Of a stretch of 64,000 bases of DNA, positions 44,659 to 64,000 are shown one piece after another. Below the pieces are notes generated by a model that saw nothing but the letters and a program-made list of their open reading frames with translations, did not search any database and was not told the DNA's origin. This DNA comes from Theristus sp. LFF4_11 (taxonomy: Eukaryota > Nematoda > Chromadorea > Monhysterida > Xyalidae): positions 1 through 64,000 of the forward strand of contig JASANC010002974.1 of NCBI GenBank assembly GCA_030248135.1. The letters are read 5' to 3'. Made by a program: the position numbers and the translations under genes. Position 1 is the first letter of the stretch. Every line of letters starts with the position of its first letter.

Positions 44659-44859
44659 GCGCGTTTGGAGAATTTTTGAATTTTTTTCTGTCAACATTGG
44701 AGTGTATTTTTGTATCTTTGAAGCGGGTATCTTTTGTTTGTTTGTGAATCGTGATTGCGTGCAAAACTTTGAAGTTTATCAAATGGTCCATTATGGTCCT
44801 AAGCTAAGCGTTTCAAGTCACCACTGATGACAGCCACTGTAATCAATCAGCAGCTGCAG

Positions 44860-45022
44860 TCGAGCTCTAAAATATCGGGAATCAGCTGATTGGTTGGTGA
44901 TCGCAATGCATGCACTCTGTGCAAACCAAACTCCGCCTCCTCACAGCAATGCCTGCGCAGAACATGCATCACGTGACCACCAACCAATCAGCTGATTCCC
45001 TGTAATTTAGAGTTCGACTATA
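44860..45022. mobile_element. CAGTCGAAC palindromic MITE, well preserved
   Basis: GAATCAGCTGATTGGTTGG near the left end is mirrored by ACCAACCAATCAGCTGATTC on the right. The centre is CAAACTCCGCCTCC. Confidence 0.85.
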
Positions 45023-45025
45023 ATA

Positions 45026-45486
45026 CCGTATTACCCCCAATAAACCCCCATGGGGGATTAATACGTCAGCGACTTTTAGGGGTGGGGGTTTATTGGTGGG
45101 GGGGGGATTATTGGTGGGGGGGGGTGGTTATTTTACAAAAAATTCTAGGGGTGGGGGTTTGTTGAAAAATAGCAAAAATACATTGCATGGCAGGCAAGAA
45201 AGTCGCAGAAACTTCTACTCTACATAGAAATTTCCTTTTATAACAGCCTTTTGTAATGAAATTACTATTAACTCACCCATTTGGGGCCTTTGGTAGCACA
45301 ATTTCATCATTTTCACTGCAACCAGCCACTGAATTCGCTGGGTATGTGTTTCAAACAGGTCTCCAATAATCCCCCATGGGGGATTATTTGTGGGGGGGGG
45401 GGGATTATTCGGAAACTGGTCGGGGGGTGGGGGTTTTTTGGTGGGGGGGATTAATGGTGGGGGGGGGTTTAATGGGGGTAATACGG
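45026..45486. mobile_element. C/G-run palindromic element, copy 2
   Basis: The ends CCGTATTACCCCCAATAAACC and TTTAATGGGGGTAATACGG are inverted and flanked by TA. G runs up to 10 occur at 45097-45125 and 45392-45472. It is inserted within a few bases of the preceding MITE. Confidence 0.8.
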
Positions 45487-45958
45487 TACATTATCGTTGC
45501 ACTTACATGCAAGATACTGTAATTCAAGTGTGCGTTTTATGCAATGTTCTTACATGTTTTAAAATGCAGTCGTTTCTTTTCTTGGAAATAAAAGCATTTT
45601 ATTTCAACCAAATAAAATATGATTAGAGATCAATCAAGGAACAAAACAACGGAATATGTTTTTGATATACAACTTCTTAATGATAAGAAGCGCGCACAAA
45701 AATGAGAGATCCATTAGATCAGATCACGAATGAATGCCGAACATCCACAACGCCCACAAAAGGGTCACAATCTGCGGTTTTCACGCAATAAATACCGATA
45801 AAGCGCCTATCAAAAGTGGAAACCAGCAAAATTGAACGACAGAATTTTGATCGCAAACGTATACACAAAAAACAATGATTCTCAAAAAATTCCAGTTCCG
45901 TGTTGAGATGTCGTATATAACAGTCAAAGAGAGTCATAAGCAAAAAATATGCCTGTCT

Positions 45959-46083
45959 CCACAGCATTTTGATCATCACTGCGTCAACTGACCAGTCTCC
46001 CCACAGCATTTTGATCATCACTGCGTCAACGGACTAGTCTCCACAGCATTTTGATCATCACTGCGTCAACTGACCAGTCTCCA
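45959..46083. repeat. 42-bp tandem repeat, three units
   Basis: Three units of CACAGCATTTTGATCATCAC plus TGCGTCAACTGACCAGTCTCC. It lies 19-143 bases beyond the stop codon of the minus-strand perlecan-like gene, so probably in its 3' UTR. Confidence 0.85.
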
Positions 46084-46101
46084 CCATTCAACAAGCAACA
46101 C

Positions 46102-54062
<7,961 letters not shown>

Positions 54063-57000
54063 CTGAAAGAAAACAAGAATTTTGGTTTTTTTTGTCATGA
54101 AAAATCAGTAGTGTTCGTTTTTTTGTTGTTCACTGTTGGTTTGCTTTCTGTGTTTACTTTTTTGTCCACATCCAAGCCCGTACATGTGCGCTGCATTTCT
54201 TTCAAAACTAAAGCACAAAATTTGGTTCTTGACCGTAATTAGCGCACAACACTCCCAACAGCATGTTCTTTACAGCAACGCACACGTTTCTCATTCTTTT
54301 GGGAAAATGGGTTCGAAATTGGCACACACACACACAAGCAAACGAACATTTGTAATTCACGCTAGCTAAGCATGGGGTTTTCCGCTGTTTTGTTGTTTAC
54401 TGTATTGAAAATAATATGCTCAAGCATATGAGATCTTTCGAAGCGTTTTGGCTATTTACAAGTGCGTTTCAAGCCAGTGTACATGCATGGTTGCGCATAT
54501 TACGTGCATTATGTCTCCTTGCTGATGACGTATGCGCAAAAATATTTATGAATACCCTGTAGTCAATGTGCAAAATTGAACTGAAACAATTAATGAACAC
54601 CAAGCATTGCTGCCCTTTAAGCTATCCTACATTGTAATAGCTAGTCCCACCGGATACGACACAGCTTCCATGGCTGATTTGCAGTAGCATTTTCAAGCTG
54701 TGAGGCTAACTAACATCTATGCGCGACCCCTGATTAGCCCTGATAATGCAAACCATCCTATATTCCCTCAAGCGACTCACTCTGTTCCCGGTTACTGAAA
54801 TTTCAAGCAACAGTCTGAGAAACTGGCAAAAATGCGTACGCAGATTACATGAAATATCATGTGTCAAATGAGAGTTTTCTTCAAAAGACTGTTGTTTCGT
54901 TCTTCATTGAAGATTTAGCCATGCGTTTGGTAACAAATAATAATAATATACTCTACGCACGAGCCCTTATTCAGTGTCATTTTCAGTATCGCTCAAATAC
55001 CAGAGTGTCGCGAGCAGAGACAGACACACACAGCTAGTAATCAGCGGTTGCCGCTTCACGTTTCGCAACCGACGAGCAAAGCCGTTTATGGCGCGCGGTT
55101 TTGTTTTACATTCCTGCGAATGCTAAAACTCGTTCAGTTAATGGCTTCAGCAGTATCATTAATCAAGTCGAAAGAAGAGAACACTTGAAGTGGATGTTTC
55201 GATAGCATTTATTTATCTGAGTAGTGCGCGTGGGCTGAAAATGTTCAAGAATTCTGTCATGCCGGCCCCACTCAACCTGATGCTGAACATGAATGAGCAT
55301 GTTATTCACACGCTATCACGCAAAAATGCTTGTGGCTTTTTTTTATTTTCATCTATCAAAGCAAAAACAAAACAGCAAATGCAACAAGTTTCCACGATTG
55401 GAGAGTTCCTTTCGTTTTATGTTTGTTCGGCGTGCACATCCATCCGGAGCAGTACCGTAAAGTCTTGCATGTAGGGTCTCCTCATATAAATTTGAAAATC
55501 GAAAATTTCTGAAAAAAGGTGGAATTCTGTGCGACAACTTTATAAGTGGGAGGAGGTCTTATAAAGTGAAGATTAGGAAGTACGGGCCTCATAAACGAGG
55601 TGGATTTCGACCAGGTCAAATTTTTGAATTTTTTGGTTTCCCGCCGTGTGACACTCCGCCCACTTTTCGGCGGCGGTCTAAAAGTGGGAGGAACCTTATA
55701 TGCAAGACTTTACGGTATATCCCAAAAGCCAAAAACGGACGCTCCGAGCTGCTTATCAGTTTGAAAAAAAACCGGATCATGGTGAATAATGGCGGTGGCT
55801 TGCACAGCACACAGCTCACCGATACAGTGAACGGCTGAACAAATGTGATTTATTTTGATTGTTCCGAATGTTCCGAAACTTCTGTTGGTCCCTGGTTTTG
55901 GCAAAGCCTCATGCTTATGTGCCGACTAAGCAATGATAGAACTTTGTTGTTTGACCTATAGTAAGCATTTATGCAGCTAAGGTCTCAACTATCAAATAAT
56001 CGTCGACGCTAAAACGGTTCAGTGAGGTGTTTTAGCATGTAAGAATTGCAGCCTTAGTGTTGTTGCATGTAATTGCTTTTCGATCATAAACTTTAACGAC
56101 ACTCGAAATTTATTATTATCGGCCGGGCCGCTCATACCAGCGGCGTGTTTCGTTGTTACTGTTAGTTGTGTGGCATGGCGTGTTTAGCTTGGTGTTTTGT
56201 GCTTTTTTTATTGAAGATACGAGACATCTAAATGCATGAAAACTATTCGTGTCTGGCCGCTCGCTGCAAGTGCGCGGTTGCTCAAACAAATTCCGAATGG
56301 CTGAGTTTCAGTTTTGGTTGAAACGTTGAATTTTTAACAAAGATAAAAGTTGAACTAAAACCGGAACCTTGGTGCAAACTGAAAACACACGTCGCTCATG
56401 ATCAATAGACGTGGAGTGGAGCCGGAATACGAAAACGGAAATACACACCCTGTCGTTTCACAAAATTGAACGAAAAGGCGCATAAATTGGAGTCGACAAA
56501 CAAAATCTAGCTTCACGTGTGTGACAGAAATATGAATTTTTCAAATGAGCCCTTTCGCAAAAAAAGCGCGAGCTCACTGCAAAAATATCCCATCACATAC
56601 AAGGAGGGGAAACCGGAAATTGAACAATTTTTCAAAAAAAGTACAGTGATATAAACTGTGTTCAGTCGATGCACTCCCGCATATACGAGGAAACAGCTCA
56701 CGAAATGAGTGGAAATTGTGACACGACATAAATTCTAAAAAAATGCACGCTTGTGTGTTATGACAGCTTGTTTGATTGTCACTGGAATTTTTCAAACACA
56801 AACGAAAACAATACTTTTGATGCTTTCGGCACTTTTGAATTCACAGAGAAGCCAAGAAAAATAAACGAACCTTGAAAAATGGCCGCTTTAACGGCTATTG
56901 CTAGAGGGCCGGATGAGCTGAGCCACGCGAGGACAACTATAAACGGAGAAATAATGAACATTATGGACGTTATTGCTGAGGTGTTCAGTTTTTTTTGGTA

Positions 57001-57569
57001 CGGATTTCGTTTGCTACAGTACTTCAGTCTAATGGGGTCAACCACCCCTAAAGATGTGGTTCTTTTCCATTGTCGCACGTTCTGGTGAATATCCGATGGT
57101 CGATCGATCGTTTAAAAATTTTGTGGTTATAGGTTATTCATTCCTAAAAAAAATCCAGTACGAATGGAACTTGGCATGCGGATCGAAACCTCGACAAAAT
57201 ATCTTTTATATATACACGGTGTGTTTTCGTTCACACATTTGCACATTTCCTTGGCAACAAACCAAACTGCAAAACTTATAACTAACACACGGACGAATAT
57301 CGACGTATGTGTCATAAACGCATGAAATTGCAAAAAATAATATTTACAAAAGGGGGGGGGGTGCTGACTATCATGAAGCCACCCATTCATCGGCAATGTA
57401 CATTGAACATGCAAGTAATTATTAAATTTAAAATTTATTTGGAGAAATTTATTCCTCAGAACAATAAAGTCAGGCATATAAAGCACATTAGAGGCATCGA
57501 TGAGGCGACAGTTAATGACAATTATTGTTGGCGACAGCATGAGAAACCAATGAACATTCGAATGCCACT
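54063..57569. other. Gene-poor stretch upstream of the perlecan-like exons
   Basis: No exon is supported on either strand. It contains the palindromic element at 55453-55718. Open frames here are AT-biased and look like noise. The 5' part of the perlecan-like gene may continue beyond this window. Confidence 0.4.
55453..55718. mobile_element. TTGCATATAAAG-family palindromic element, copy 2, intact
   Basis: TACCGTAAAGTCTTGCAT at the left is mirrored by ATGCAAGACTTTACGGTA at the right. Internal TATAAGTGGGAGGA and CTAAAAGTGGGAGGA words match copy 1 in reverse. Confidence 0.85.
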
Positions 57570-57840
57570 ACAGTATGGCCGAATAAATGAGGCAGTCCAT
57601 CAAGGCGGGATCAGTCGCAGACTAGGAGTTGTCTTTTTCAAAAATGCCAACATAATTCCTAATCATGTGTGCAACGGAAAAAGAATAAAAAGAATAGTGC
57701 GGATAATCTGTTAGTTTGAAAAAACGCGTCAAATGTGGCACATAATTTGGTTTCTGAACGTCTTTTTTTTTGCCATTCAAAATTCGCGCGCTCCTTGAAC
57801 TCTGAAAAAAGCTGCCATGTTTAATCGGCCATACCGTACA
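57570..57840. mobile_element. TATGGCCGA-family MITE, copy 3
   Basis: It begins CAGTATGGCCGAATAAATGAGG and ends CATGTTTAATCGGCCATACCGTA, inverse of copy 1 at 3139-3419. The 135-aa frame crossing it is not a gene. Confidence 0.8.
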
Positions 57841-60254
57841 TGTGTTATAGCATAAACATGAACCTTTCAAAATGCACTATATTTCTGAATCGTATACAAA
57901 CAAACATGGTTAATATATATATTCGTTTTCCAAAATAAGTATTTCGTGAAAAACCAATTTGCACGTGTACATACTGCGCATACTAATATGCGTATATGAT
58001 GAGTTTGTTTGTTCTTTTTGGAAAAGCACCAAAACACTGTACATTTACGGTCATACGTGTAGAACACGCAAAGAGGAAAATAGAAACATATCCAGCGGAA
58101 CATGAAGTGCACCGGGGTCTATTGATTTCAGCAAAAACGAGGCACCACCGCCCGAGTCGTGCCGTGTGCTCCCAATTGGGTTCACCGGAAATGTGCTAAA
58201 ACTCCGCCCCCCCCCTATCATCATAATATATTCCATTCCGCGCAATTCGTCTACATTTATACTTTCATCGCATAGCATCATAATAATATGCCATAACACA
58301 TGCATATTTTTGTGCTATAGCGGATATGGATATTGTTAGCGCAATGTACGTTCTTTCATAAGTTCGCTGTCTACCGAGATATCGGATGCCGCTTGATTCT
58401 TATTGGCTATCTCCGGAACGGAAGCGTTTTTATTTTCAATATACAATATATAGAAAAAATTGAAACCGCAAATTTGTTAGCAGCCAGTGTTTCATATATC
58501 TATGAAATGCATGTATGCTGTTTTTTGCGCAGGTGGGTGGGTGGCTGTTGTTGTTGCGCTGTGTGTCTTTGCACAGTGCTACAAGAAAAGAAAAGTATGT
58601 ACGTACATACATGACAAGTGAAGCATATAGCGCATTTAATTCAATGACCGATCACTTTTCTAGCCTTCACAAAGCGGGACACGATGAAAACTGAAAAGCA
58701 GAAAAATAGTCACAATCGAATATATTGCTGCAAGAGTTACATACATCGACGACTTGTATTCGATCAAGTGCAACAACAAGCCGTTTATGAGATGGACACG
58801 ACTCTAAACTGCTCTTGCATTCTATCAATATTCTCAAACAAGTGCAAGTACTGATGACGGATGTTGAAACAAAAACGGTTTGAATGGAGTAGACTAGTCG
58901 AACCGTAAAGCAAGCCAACGCACTCGTTTGTATGCACATTGATTGTACATTCATACATCAGCTGTAATAATCCATGAACGCACTTTTTTCGTCTCATCCA
59001 GCAACAACGTTTTGAGAGCGGCGGGTGTTTGTGGCTGCCTGGACGCTCAGAAGCCGTTATCAATCAGTTGCAGCTGGTCAACGTACCAACTTGTTATTGA
59101 ATATGGCAACAACTTTGACATGCGAGTATTGGATGTATACATACGCCACGATTCGCATGTATGGTCATGAGTTCGACAGCGTTTTTGCATGCATGCATAC
59201 CATTTTACGGATGTGTATGTTTAGTTGATAACAATAATAATTTGTAGCGGTGCCAGTTACCATTGCTCATATGCGACTTCCGCTGTTAATCATTTATTGT
59301 GTAATCATTTGTTTCATAATTGTTGTCGTTGCAATATATTTTGTCCAAACTATCGTGAGCGATGCTCAATTATTTGATTATGTGCGTGTACGTATCATCG
59401 GGACCTTGGTATTGATGTGGTATGGCCGGGGCCGATGAATAATGACATCTTTTTTAGGGTGCAAAGGAACGCGCGAACGTTGAAGGAAAAGACTTTCTGA
59501 AATCTAATTGTGTGTCAAATTGATTGTGTTTCTTTACGTGTAAACTTGCTCATGCCATTCTGTTTGTTGTTTTTCCGTAGCATTACATACACTGAAAGTC
59601 TAGGATCACTCCTAGGACAGCACCTAGTCTACGTACCACTGCTCTCACAGAAAACAAGATGCGTTTTTTAGGCATTCGTTTTTTCTAGTTTTTATTTCGA
59701 TTGTCCAGGAAGAAATGAAAGTACAAAGCAAAAGAGCAAAGTCTAAGTTTTTGCCAATAAATGACATATCGAATGTTCGTTGCAAAATAGATTGACTGAA
59801 CGATAGATGACTATTTATCACACGCAGAAGAAAATACGGAGAAGAAGTAAAACAAGACCCGGAGAAACAAAGACACCTGAATGATGACTTCACAACATAC
59901 ATATGTACAACAACACACGGTAGCATTCAGAATCGGAACTTCGATACTCAATATCAATATCAATATAATTTCAGTCACCGTCTCAACATTATGAGATATT
60001 GCACAAACAACATCAGCGAGCTACATTGTAGTCTATTCAAAACTTCACTGATTTTCAAATATGGCATTTTCAGAAACAAACTGCGCTATGCAGCGTTAAA
60101 GCTGAGCAAGTGCACAATGTACAGTGAACGACTGATCCAAGGTGCGCCATTAAACGCCCATGTTCGTCGAGTTTCGATTTCGGTTCTCGCGTCTCCAATT
60201 CAGTAGACACTTCCGAGAGTTGCAGTTGTGTTTCTTGTTTTGAGAAGAAAATAC
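57841..60254. other. Gene-poor stretch
   Basis: AT-rich sequence with TATA and GCATGCATAC words. A fragment of the TATGGCCGA-family MITE lies at about 59418-59530. No exon is supported. Confidence 0.4.
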
Positions 60255-60255
60255 C
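60124..60255 (-). CDS. Possible exon, charged helix-forming segment
   Basis: After an acceptor (CTATTTCAG, exon from 60255) the minus strand reads SKQETQLQLSEVSTEL and SKLDEHGRLMAHLG. The codon pattern and amphipathic helix look coding. Its phase (0) does not match the exon at 61027-60819, which would end in phase 2, so the link is unproven. Confidence 0.3.
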
Positions 60256-60807
60256 CTGAAATAGAAACAAAGATCAAATGAAAACAACATTCCATTACAC
60301 CACTCAAACTAATTTTTTTAAATAACTTAATGACGACAAAACAGCTCTAGTCCTTTCATTCACTATTGATTGCTTGCATTGACTTTTTTAAACTTCCAAC
60401 GCGACCATTTTTTAGTGTCATCTTTGTACATCGCTACATCGGCAAGAAGTGGCTCTTTTCTTAATCCGATTTCGGCATTTTTCGATTTAACTTAGATTTT
60501 AACTATAATTTTAACTTTAACTCAAATCTAGATTTTCTTAATCCCAGACAACCGGTTCCTACCTATCCAAGACCGGCTCTTACCGATCCTAGAGCCGGCT
60601 CTGCCTCTTACAGTTGTAGATGTCCAAGAGCACATCGATTTTTATAGCAGAGGCTCTAGATCTAAAAAAATCTCACGAGGTGGGGAAAACGGCGTTTTTG
60701 TGCCTAAGAGCCGATGCAAATTTTTAAAGCGTAGTGGCAACAAAAAAAACGATGATGGGCAAAACGAACATGTTCAATTCGCAATTAGAAAAACGTCAAA
60801 TCAGAAG

Positions 60808-61027
60808 TCACGCAAACCTATTTGTCATAATATTTTCGAATTCGTGTTTTTCCTTTTCCTCTGGGGTCAACTGTGCGTCTATTGTGGCGTCCGATGTCAC
60901 AGCGCTACCGGCCTTCTTCGTTTTGTTCTTTTGTTCGTGGCAAAATGACGGCAAAGGCAAGTAACTTTGCGACAAATAACTGCTACTGTGTTGCTGCTGA
61001 TCGTTGTTGCGTAACTGTTGAGTGGTT
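60808..61027 (-). CDS. Possible C-terminal or internal exon of an unknown gene
   Basis: It opens at a good acceptor (TTTTTGCAG) and is entered in phase 2. It reads a Gln/Ser/Tyr-rich stretch (QQQHSSSYLSQSYLPLPS), then a basic/acidic helix (LTPEEKEKHEFENIMTNR). It either stops at 60808-60810 or splices at a donor after 60819. The family is not recognised; upstream exons are not found. Confidence 0.45.
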
Positions 61028-61439
61028 CTGCAAAAAGTAAACAGTTCATAAACGGATTCACAGGCGAACATATGTGTTGTTTGTTGCAAAAAATTGTTGA
61101 CGGTTGGCTTCCCATTGTTAGTTCCAACAAATTACGTGAAGGGATGAATCAAAAAATTAGATTCTGATGCCTGCGCGCACAACGGATGGACGGTTTCTAT
61201 ACCGCAAATGACGTCATTTTATTCCGACACAGATTCAAATGAACGTTTCTTTAAACATGTCATACTTGTAGCAGCACACAGAGCTCGCGAAAGAGGAACG
61301 AACGAAATTGGGTTGGAAAAACGTAACTCAAAGTTTCGCATGCACTCCGTGGTATGCGTGAAAACAATCTGACAGAGGTTTCATGAAACATTTAATTAAG
61401 AGACCGTCCGGAACCAGGTGTAACATTTTGTCCCCTGAC

Positions 61440-61650
61440 GAAAAATAGATTTTGCTCAAATTTGATATGGAGGTACCCCTAGATCCCACTAAGAAAAATC
61501 CGCATCGATTTTGCCGAGAAACCCTTCTGGTGTGGCGCTACAGGGCTCAAAAGTTGGGTAGGTCGAGAAAAAAATGCATTTTTTGCGTCGTACGAAATAT
61601 AACCTTCTAGCGCTACACAGAAACGTTGTTGCATATTAGTGTTAATACGA
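61440..61650. other. Gene-free flank of the 350-bp array
   Basis: AT-rich sequence with no exon. The array begins close to 61651. Confidence 0.35.
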
Positions 61651-62704
61651 AAAATGTAGTATTTTGCAAGGGCTTTCACGTAGTGTATTTATTTTTTTTG
61701 AAGCGCATAATATAACATTTTTACAAACAAAATTGTCAAAAAAATTGAAAAATTTTTTTGCCAAAAATTTGGTTTTTTGCGGTTTATGCTTTAAAACTTT
61801 GTTTGACCAGAAAACTTTTTTCACCATCGCATTCGCCGTAAAAAACTGGTCTAGAAAAGTTGTTTAAGAGCAAAAAGTAGTTTGAGGGCAATTTTTTATT
61901 TCAAATCCAAAATTATCATCGTTTTGAGTCATGCTCGTGGCTTCTTCAAATAGTCTCTTGTAACGTGCTAAGATCACATTTTCACACCCAGATGACAATA
62001 TGAAAAATGTAGTATTTTGCAACGGCTTTTATGTGATGTATTTTTTTTTGGAGCGCATAATATAACATGCTTACAAACGAAACTGTCAAAAAAATTGAAA
62101 TTTTTTTGCTAAAAACTTAATTTTAAGCGTTTTATGCTTTAAAACTTTGTTTGACCAGAAAACTTTTTTCACCATCGCATTCGCCGTAAAAAACTGGTCT
62201 AGAAAAGTTGTTTAAGAGCAAAAAGTAGTTTGAGGGCAATTTTTTTATTTCAAATCCAAAATTATCATCGTTTTGAGTCATGCTCGTGGCTTCTTCAAAT
62301 AGTCTCTTGTAACGTGCTAAGATCACATTTTCACACCCAGATGACAATATGAAAAATGTAGTATTTTGCAAGGGCTTTCATGTGATGTATTTATTTTTTC
62401 TTTGGAGCGCATAATATAACATGCTTACAAACGAAACTGTCAGAAAAAATTAATTTTTTTGCCAAAAACTTGGTTTTAAGCGTTTTATGTTTCAAAACTT
62501 TGTTTGACCAGAAAACTTTTTTTACGATCGTATTCGCCGTGAAAAACTGGTCTAGAAAAGTTGTTTAAGAGCAAAAAGTAGTTTGAGGAAAATTTTTTAT
62601 TTCAAATCAAAAATTATTACGTTTTAAGTCATGCTCGTGGCTTCTTCAAAAAGTCTCTTGTAACTTGCTAAGATCACATTTTCACACCCAGATGGCAATA
62701 TGAA
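61651..62704. repeat. Direct array of a roughly 350-bp unit, three copies
   Basis: The landmark AAAAATGTAGTATTTTGCA recurs at 61651, 62003 and 62352. Each unit ends AGATCACATTTTCACACCCAGATG. Frames read from it (61664, 62132) are repeat translations. Confidence 0.9.
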
Positions 62705-62807
62705 AAATGAACGGAAAAGGCGTGCAAAGGAACAAGTGAAGAAACGTCAAGAAGCCGAACAAAAACGTCTGCAAGACAAACTCGAGAAAAAGAAAAAATG
62801 CTGCTGA
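62692..62807 (+). CDS. Possible terminal exon, basic helix with KKKKCC end
   Basis: Entered in phase 1 from an acceptor TTTTCACACCCAG that is the end of the third repeat unit, the frame reads KNERKRRAKEQVKKRQEAEQ, then a further basic/acidic helix, and stops after KKKKCC. A polybasic stretch followed by two terminal cysteines recalls the geranylgeranylated or palmitoylated tails of small GTPases and other membrane-attached proteins; the rest of the gene is not visible, so this is only a candidate. Confidence 0.4.
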
Positions 62808-63099
62808 AACATCACGGGAAAAATGACTCTCTAAACACAACAAGGAATACAGGATACAATAGTGGTTTTTGTGACAGCAACTGATAGTTCTGTTTTAGTA
62901 TTATTTCTAAAACTATTTTGTTCAAAACAATATTTTTTAATATTCAGTTGAAACCTGATTTGACACATCATTAAATTTGGTTACACTTTGGTTTTTTTCA
63001 AAGTAAAGAACATGAGTTTTTTTTGCCTATTTTAGTTTATGCCGAACCCACCGTTTGCTTGGTAAAAGTAAGAGCCATCTAATCCGCATGAAATCCCTT

Positions 63100-64000
63100 T
63101 TAAAATGCTACAAATTTTGTATTGATATCTGGCCTGAAAATGTTATCTTGGCACGTCACAAAACTTTTTTGAAGAAACCACGAAAATGGCTCAAAACGAT
63201 GACAAATTGTTGATTCAAAATAAAAACTTTGCATCGAACTAATTTCTGCTCTTAAACAAACTCTTCTAAACCAGTTTTTACGGGGACAGGGTAGTAAAAT
63301 TATCCAATTTTTACCCATTTTTTTGTTTTTAACAGTGTCATACTATGTACTAAAAACCAATATTTTATCAACAAAAAAGTTCAATTTTTTAGACAGTTTC
63401 GTTAGTAAGCATGTTATATTATGCGCTCCAAAGAAAAAATAAATACATCACATAAAAGCCCTTGCAAAATACTACATTTTTCATATTGTCATCTGGGTGT
63501 GAAAATGTGATCTTAGCAAGTTACAAGAGACTTTTTGAAGAAGCCACGAGCATGACTTAAAACGTAATAATTTTCGATTTGAAATAAAAAATTTTCCTCA
63601 AACTACTTTTTGCTCTTAAACAACTTTTCTAGACCAGTTTTTCACGGCGAATACGATCGTAAAAAAAGTTTTCTGTAAAACAAAGTTTTGAAGCATAAAA
63701 CGCTTAAAACCAAGTTTTTAGCAAAAAAATTCAATTTTTTGGACAGTTTCGTTAGTAAGCATGTTATATTATGCGCTTCAAAGAAAAAATAAATACATCA
63801 CATGAAAGCCCTTGCAAAATACTACATTTTTCATATTGCCATCTGGGTGTGAAAATGTGATCTTAGCACGTTACAAGAGACTATTTGAAGAAGCCACGAG
63901 CATGACTCAAACAACGATGATAATTTTCGATTTGAAATAAAAAATTTCCCTCAAACTACTTTTTGCTCTTAAACAACTTTTCTAGACCAGTTTTTTACGG
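63100..64000. repeat. Inverted array of the 350-bp unit
   Basis: The reverse landmark TGCAAAATACTACATTTTTCAT recurs at about 63465 and 63815. With the direct array at 61651-62704 it makes a large palindrome whose unique spacer is about 62700-63100. The array runs off the window end. Confidence 0.85.

Larger units (their letters stand above)
44659..46101. other. Repeat-rich intergenic stretch between convergent genes
   Basis: It holds a palindromic MITE (44860-45022), a G-rich element (45026-45486) and a 42-bp tandem triplet (45959-46083). No coding exon is seen; 45500-45950 is plain AT-rich sequence. Confidence 0.6.

Overview
The window is eukaryotic, almost certainly from an invertebrate animal and possibly a nematode (low confidence, resting mainly on the style of the rhodopsin-like receptor and the short T-rich introns ending in TTTCAG). 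Coding exons are short, G+C-rich at third positions, carry GT..AG borders and lie in an AT-rich background full of transposable elements. Most long open frames are antisense shadows or repeat translations. I built the genes by following splice phase from exon to exon.

Layout: (1) 443-6427 (+): a gene for an acidic/Gln-rich coiled-coil protein ending in a Gly/Phe-rich tail; identity unknown. (2) 7212-9415 (-): a four-exon rhodopsin-like 7TM receptor of 331 aa, all phases consistent. (3) 9869-26991 (+): a kelch-repeat gene whose three recognised exons (about 200 codons) are spread over 17 kb. Its first exon is split by a 1.8-kb element flanked by TTAA, and its introns are packed with a mariner-like element, palindromic MITEs, a 2.75-kb fold-back element and about 150-bp satellite arrays. 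(4) 26.99-31.7 kb: a LINE reverse-transcriptase remnant broken by nested insertions, then a tRNA-derived SINE-like unit. (5) 31775-35343 (+): a seven-exon ZCCHC24-like zinc-finger gene. (6) 37940-38557 (-): the N-terminal half of a forkhead gene; the remaining DNA-binding exons were not found. (7) 40590-41476 (+): three exons of an unrecognised, highly charged protein. (8) 43252-44658 (+): a three-exon LITAF/BRI3-like membrane zinc protein. (9) 46102-54062 (-): fourteen phase-consistent exons encoding EGF and three laminin-G domains in the order LG-EGF-LG-EGF-LG, the C-terminal domain V of a perlecan-like basement-membrane proteoglycan. (10) 54-64 kb: mostly gene-poor, with a possible small minus-strand gene near 60.8-61.0 kb and a roughly 350-bp repeat array, direct then inverted, that brackets a possible C-terminal exon.

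The genes are unrelated singletons, not an operon. The most informative signal is the layered transposon history. Paired copies supply empty sites for each other, which fixes element ends and target duplications (TA, TAC/GTAC, TTAA). Several elements touch exons: one sits inside the kelch exon, one ends just before an exon of the coiled-coil gene, and one repeat family carries a splice-acceptor-like end.
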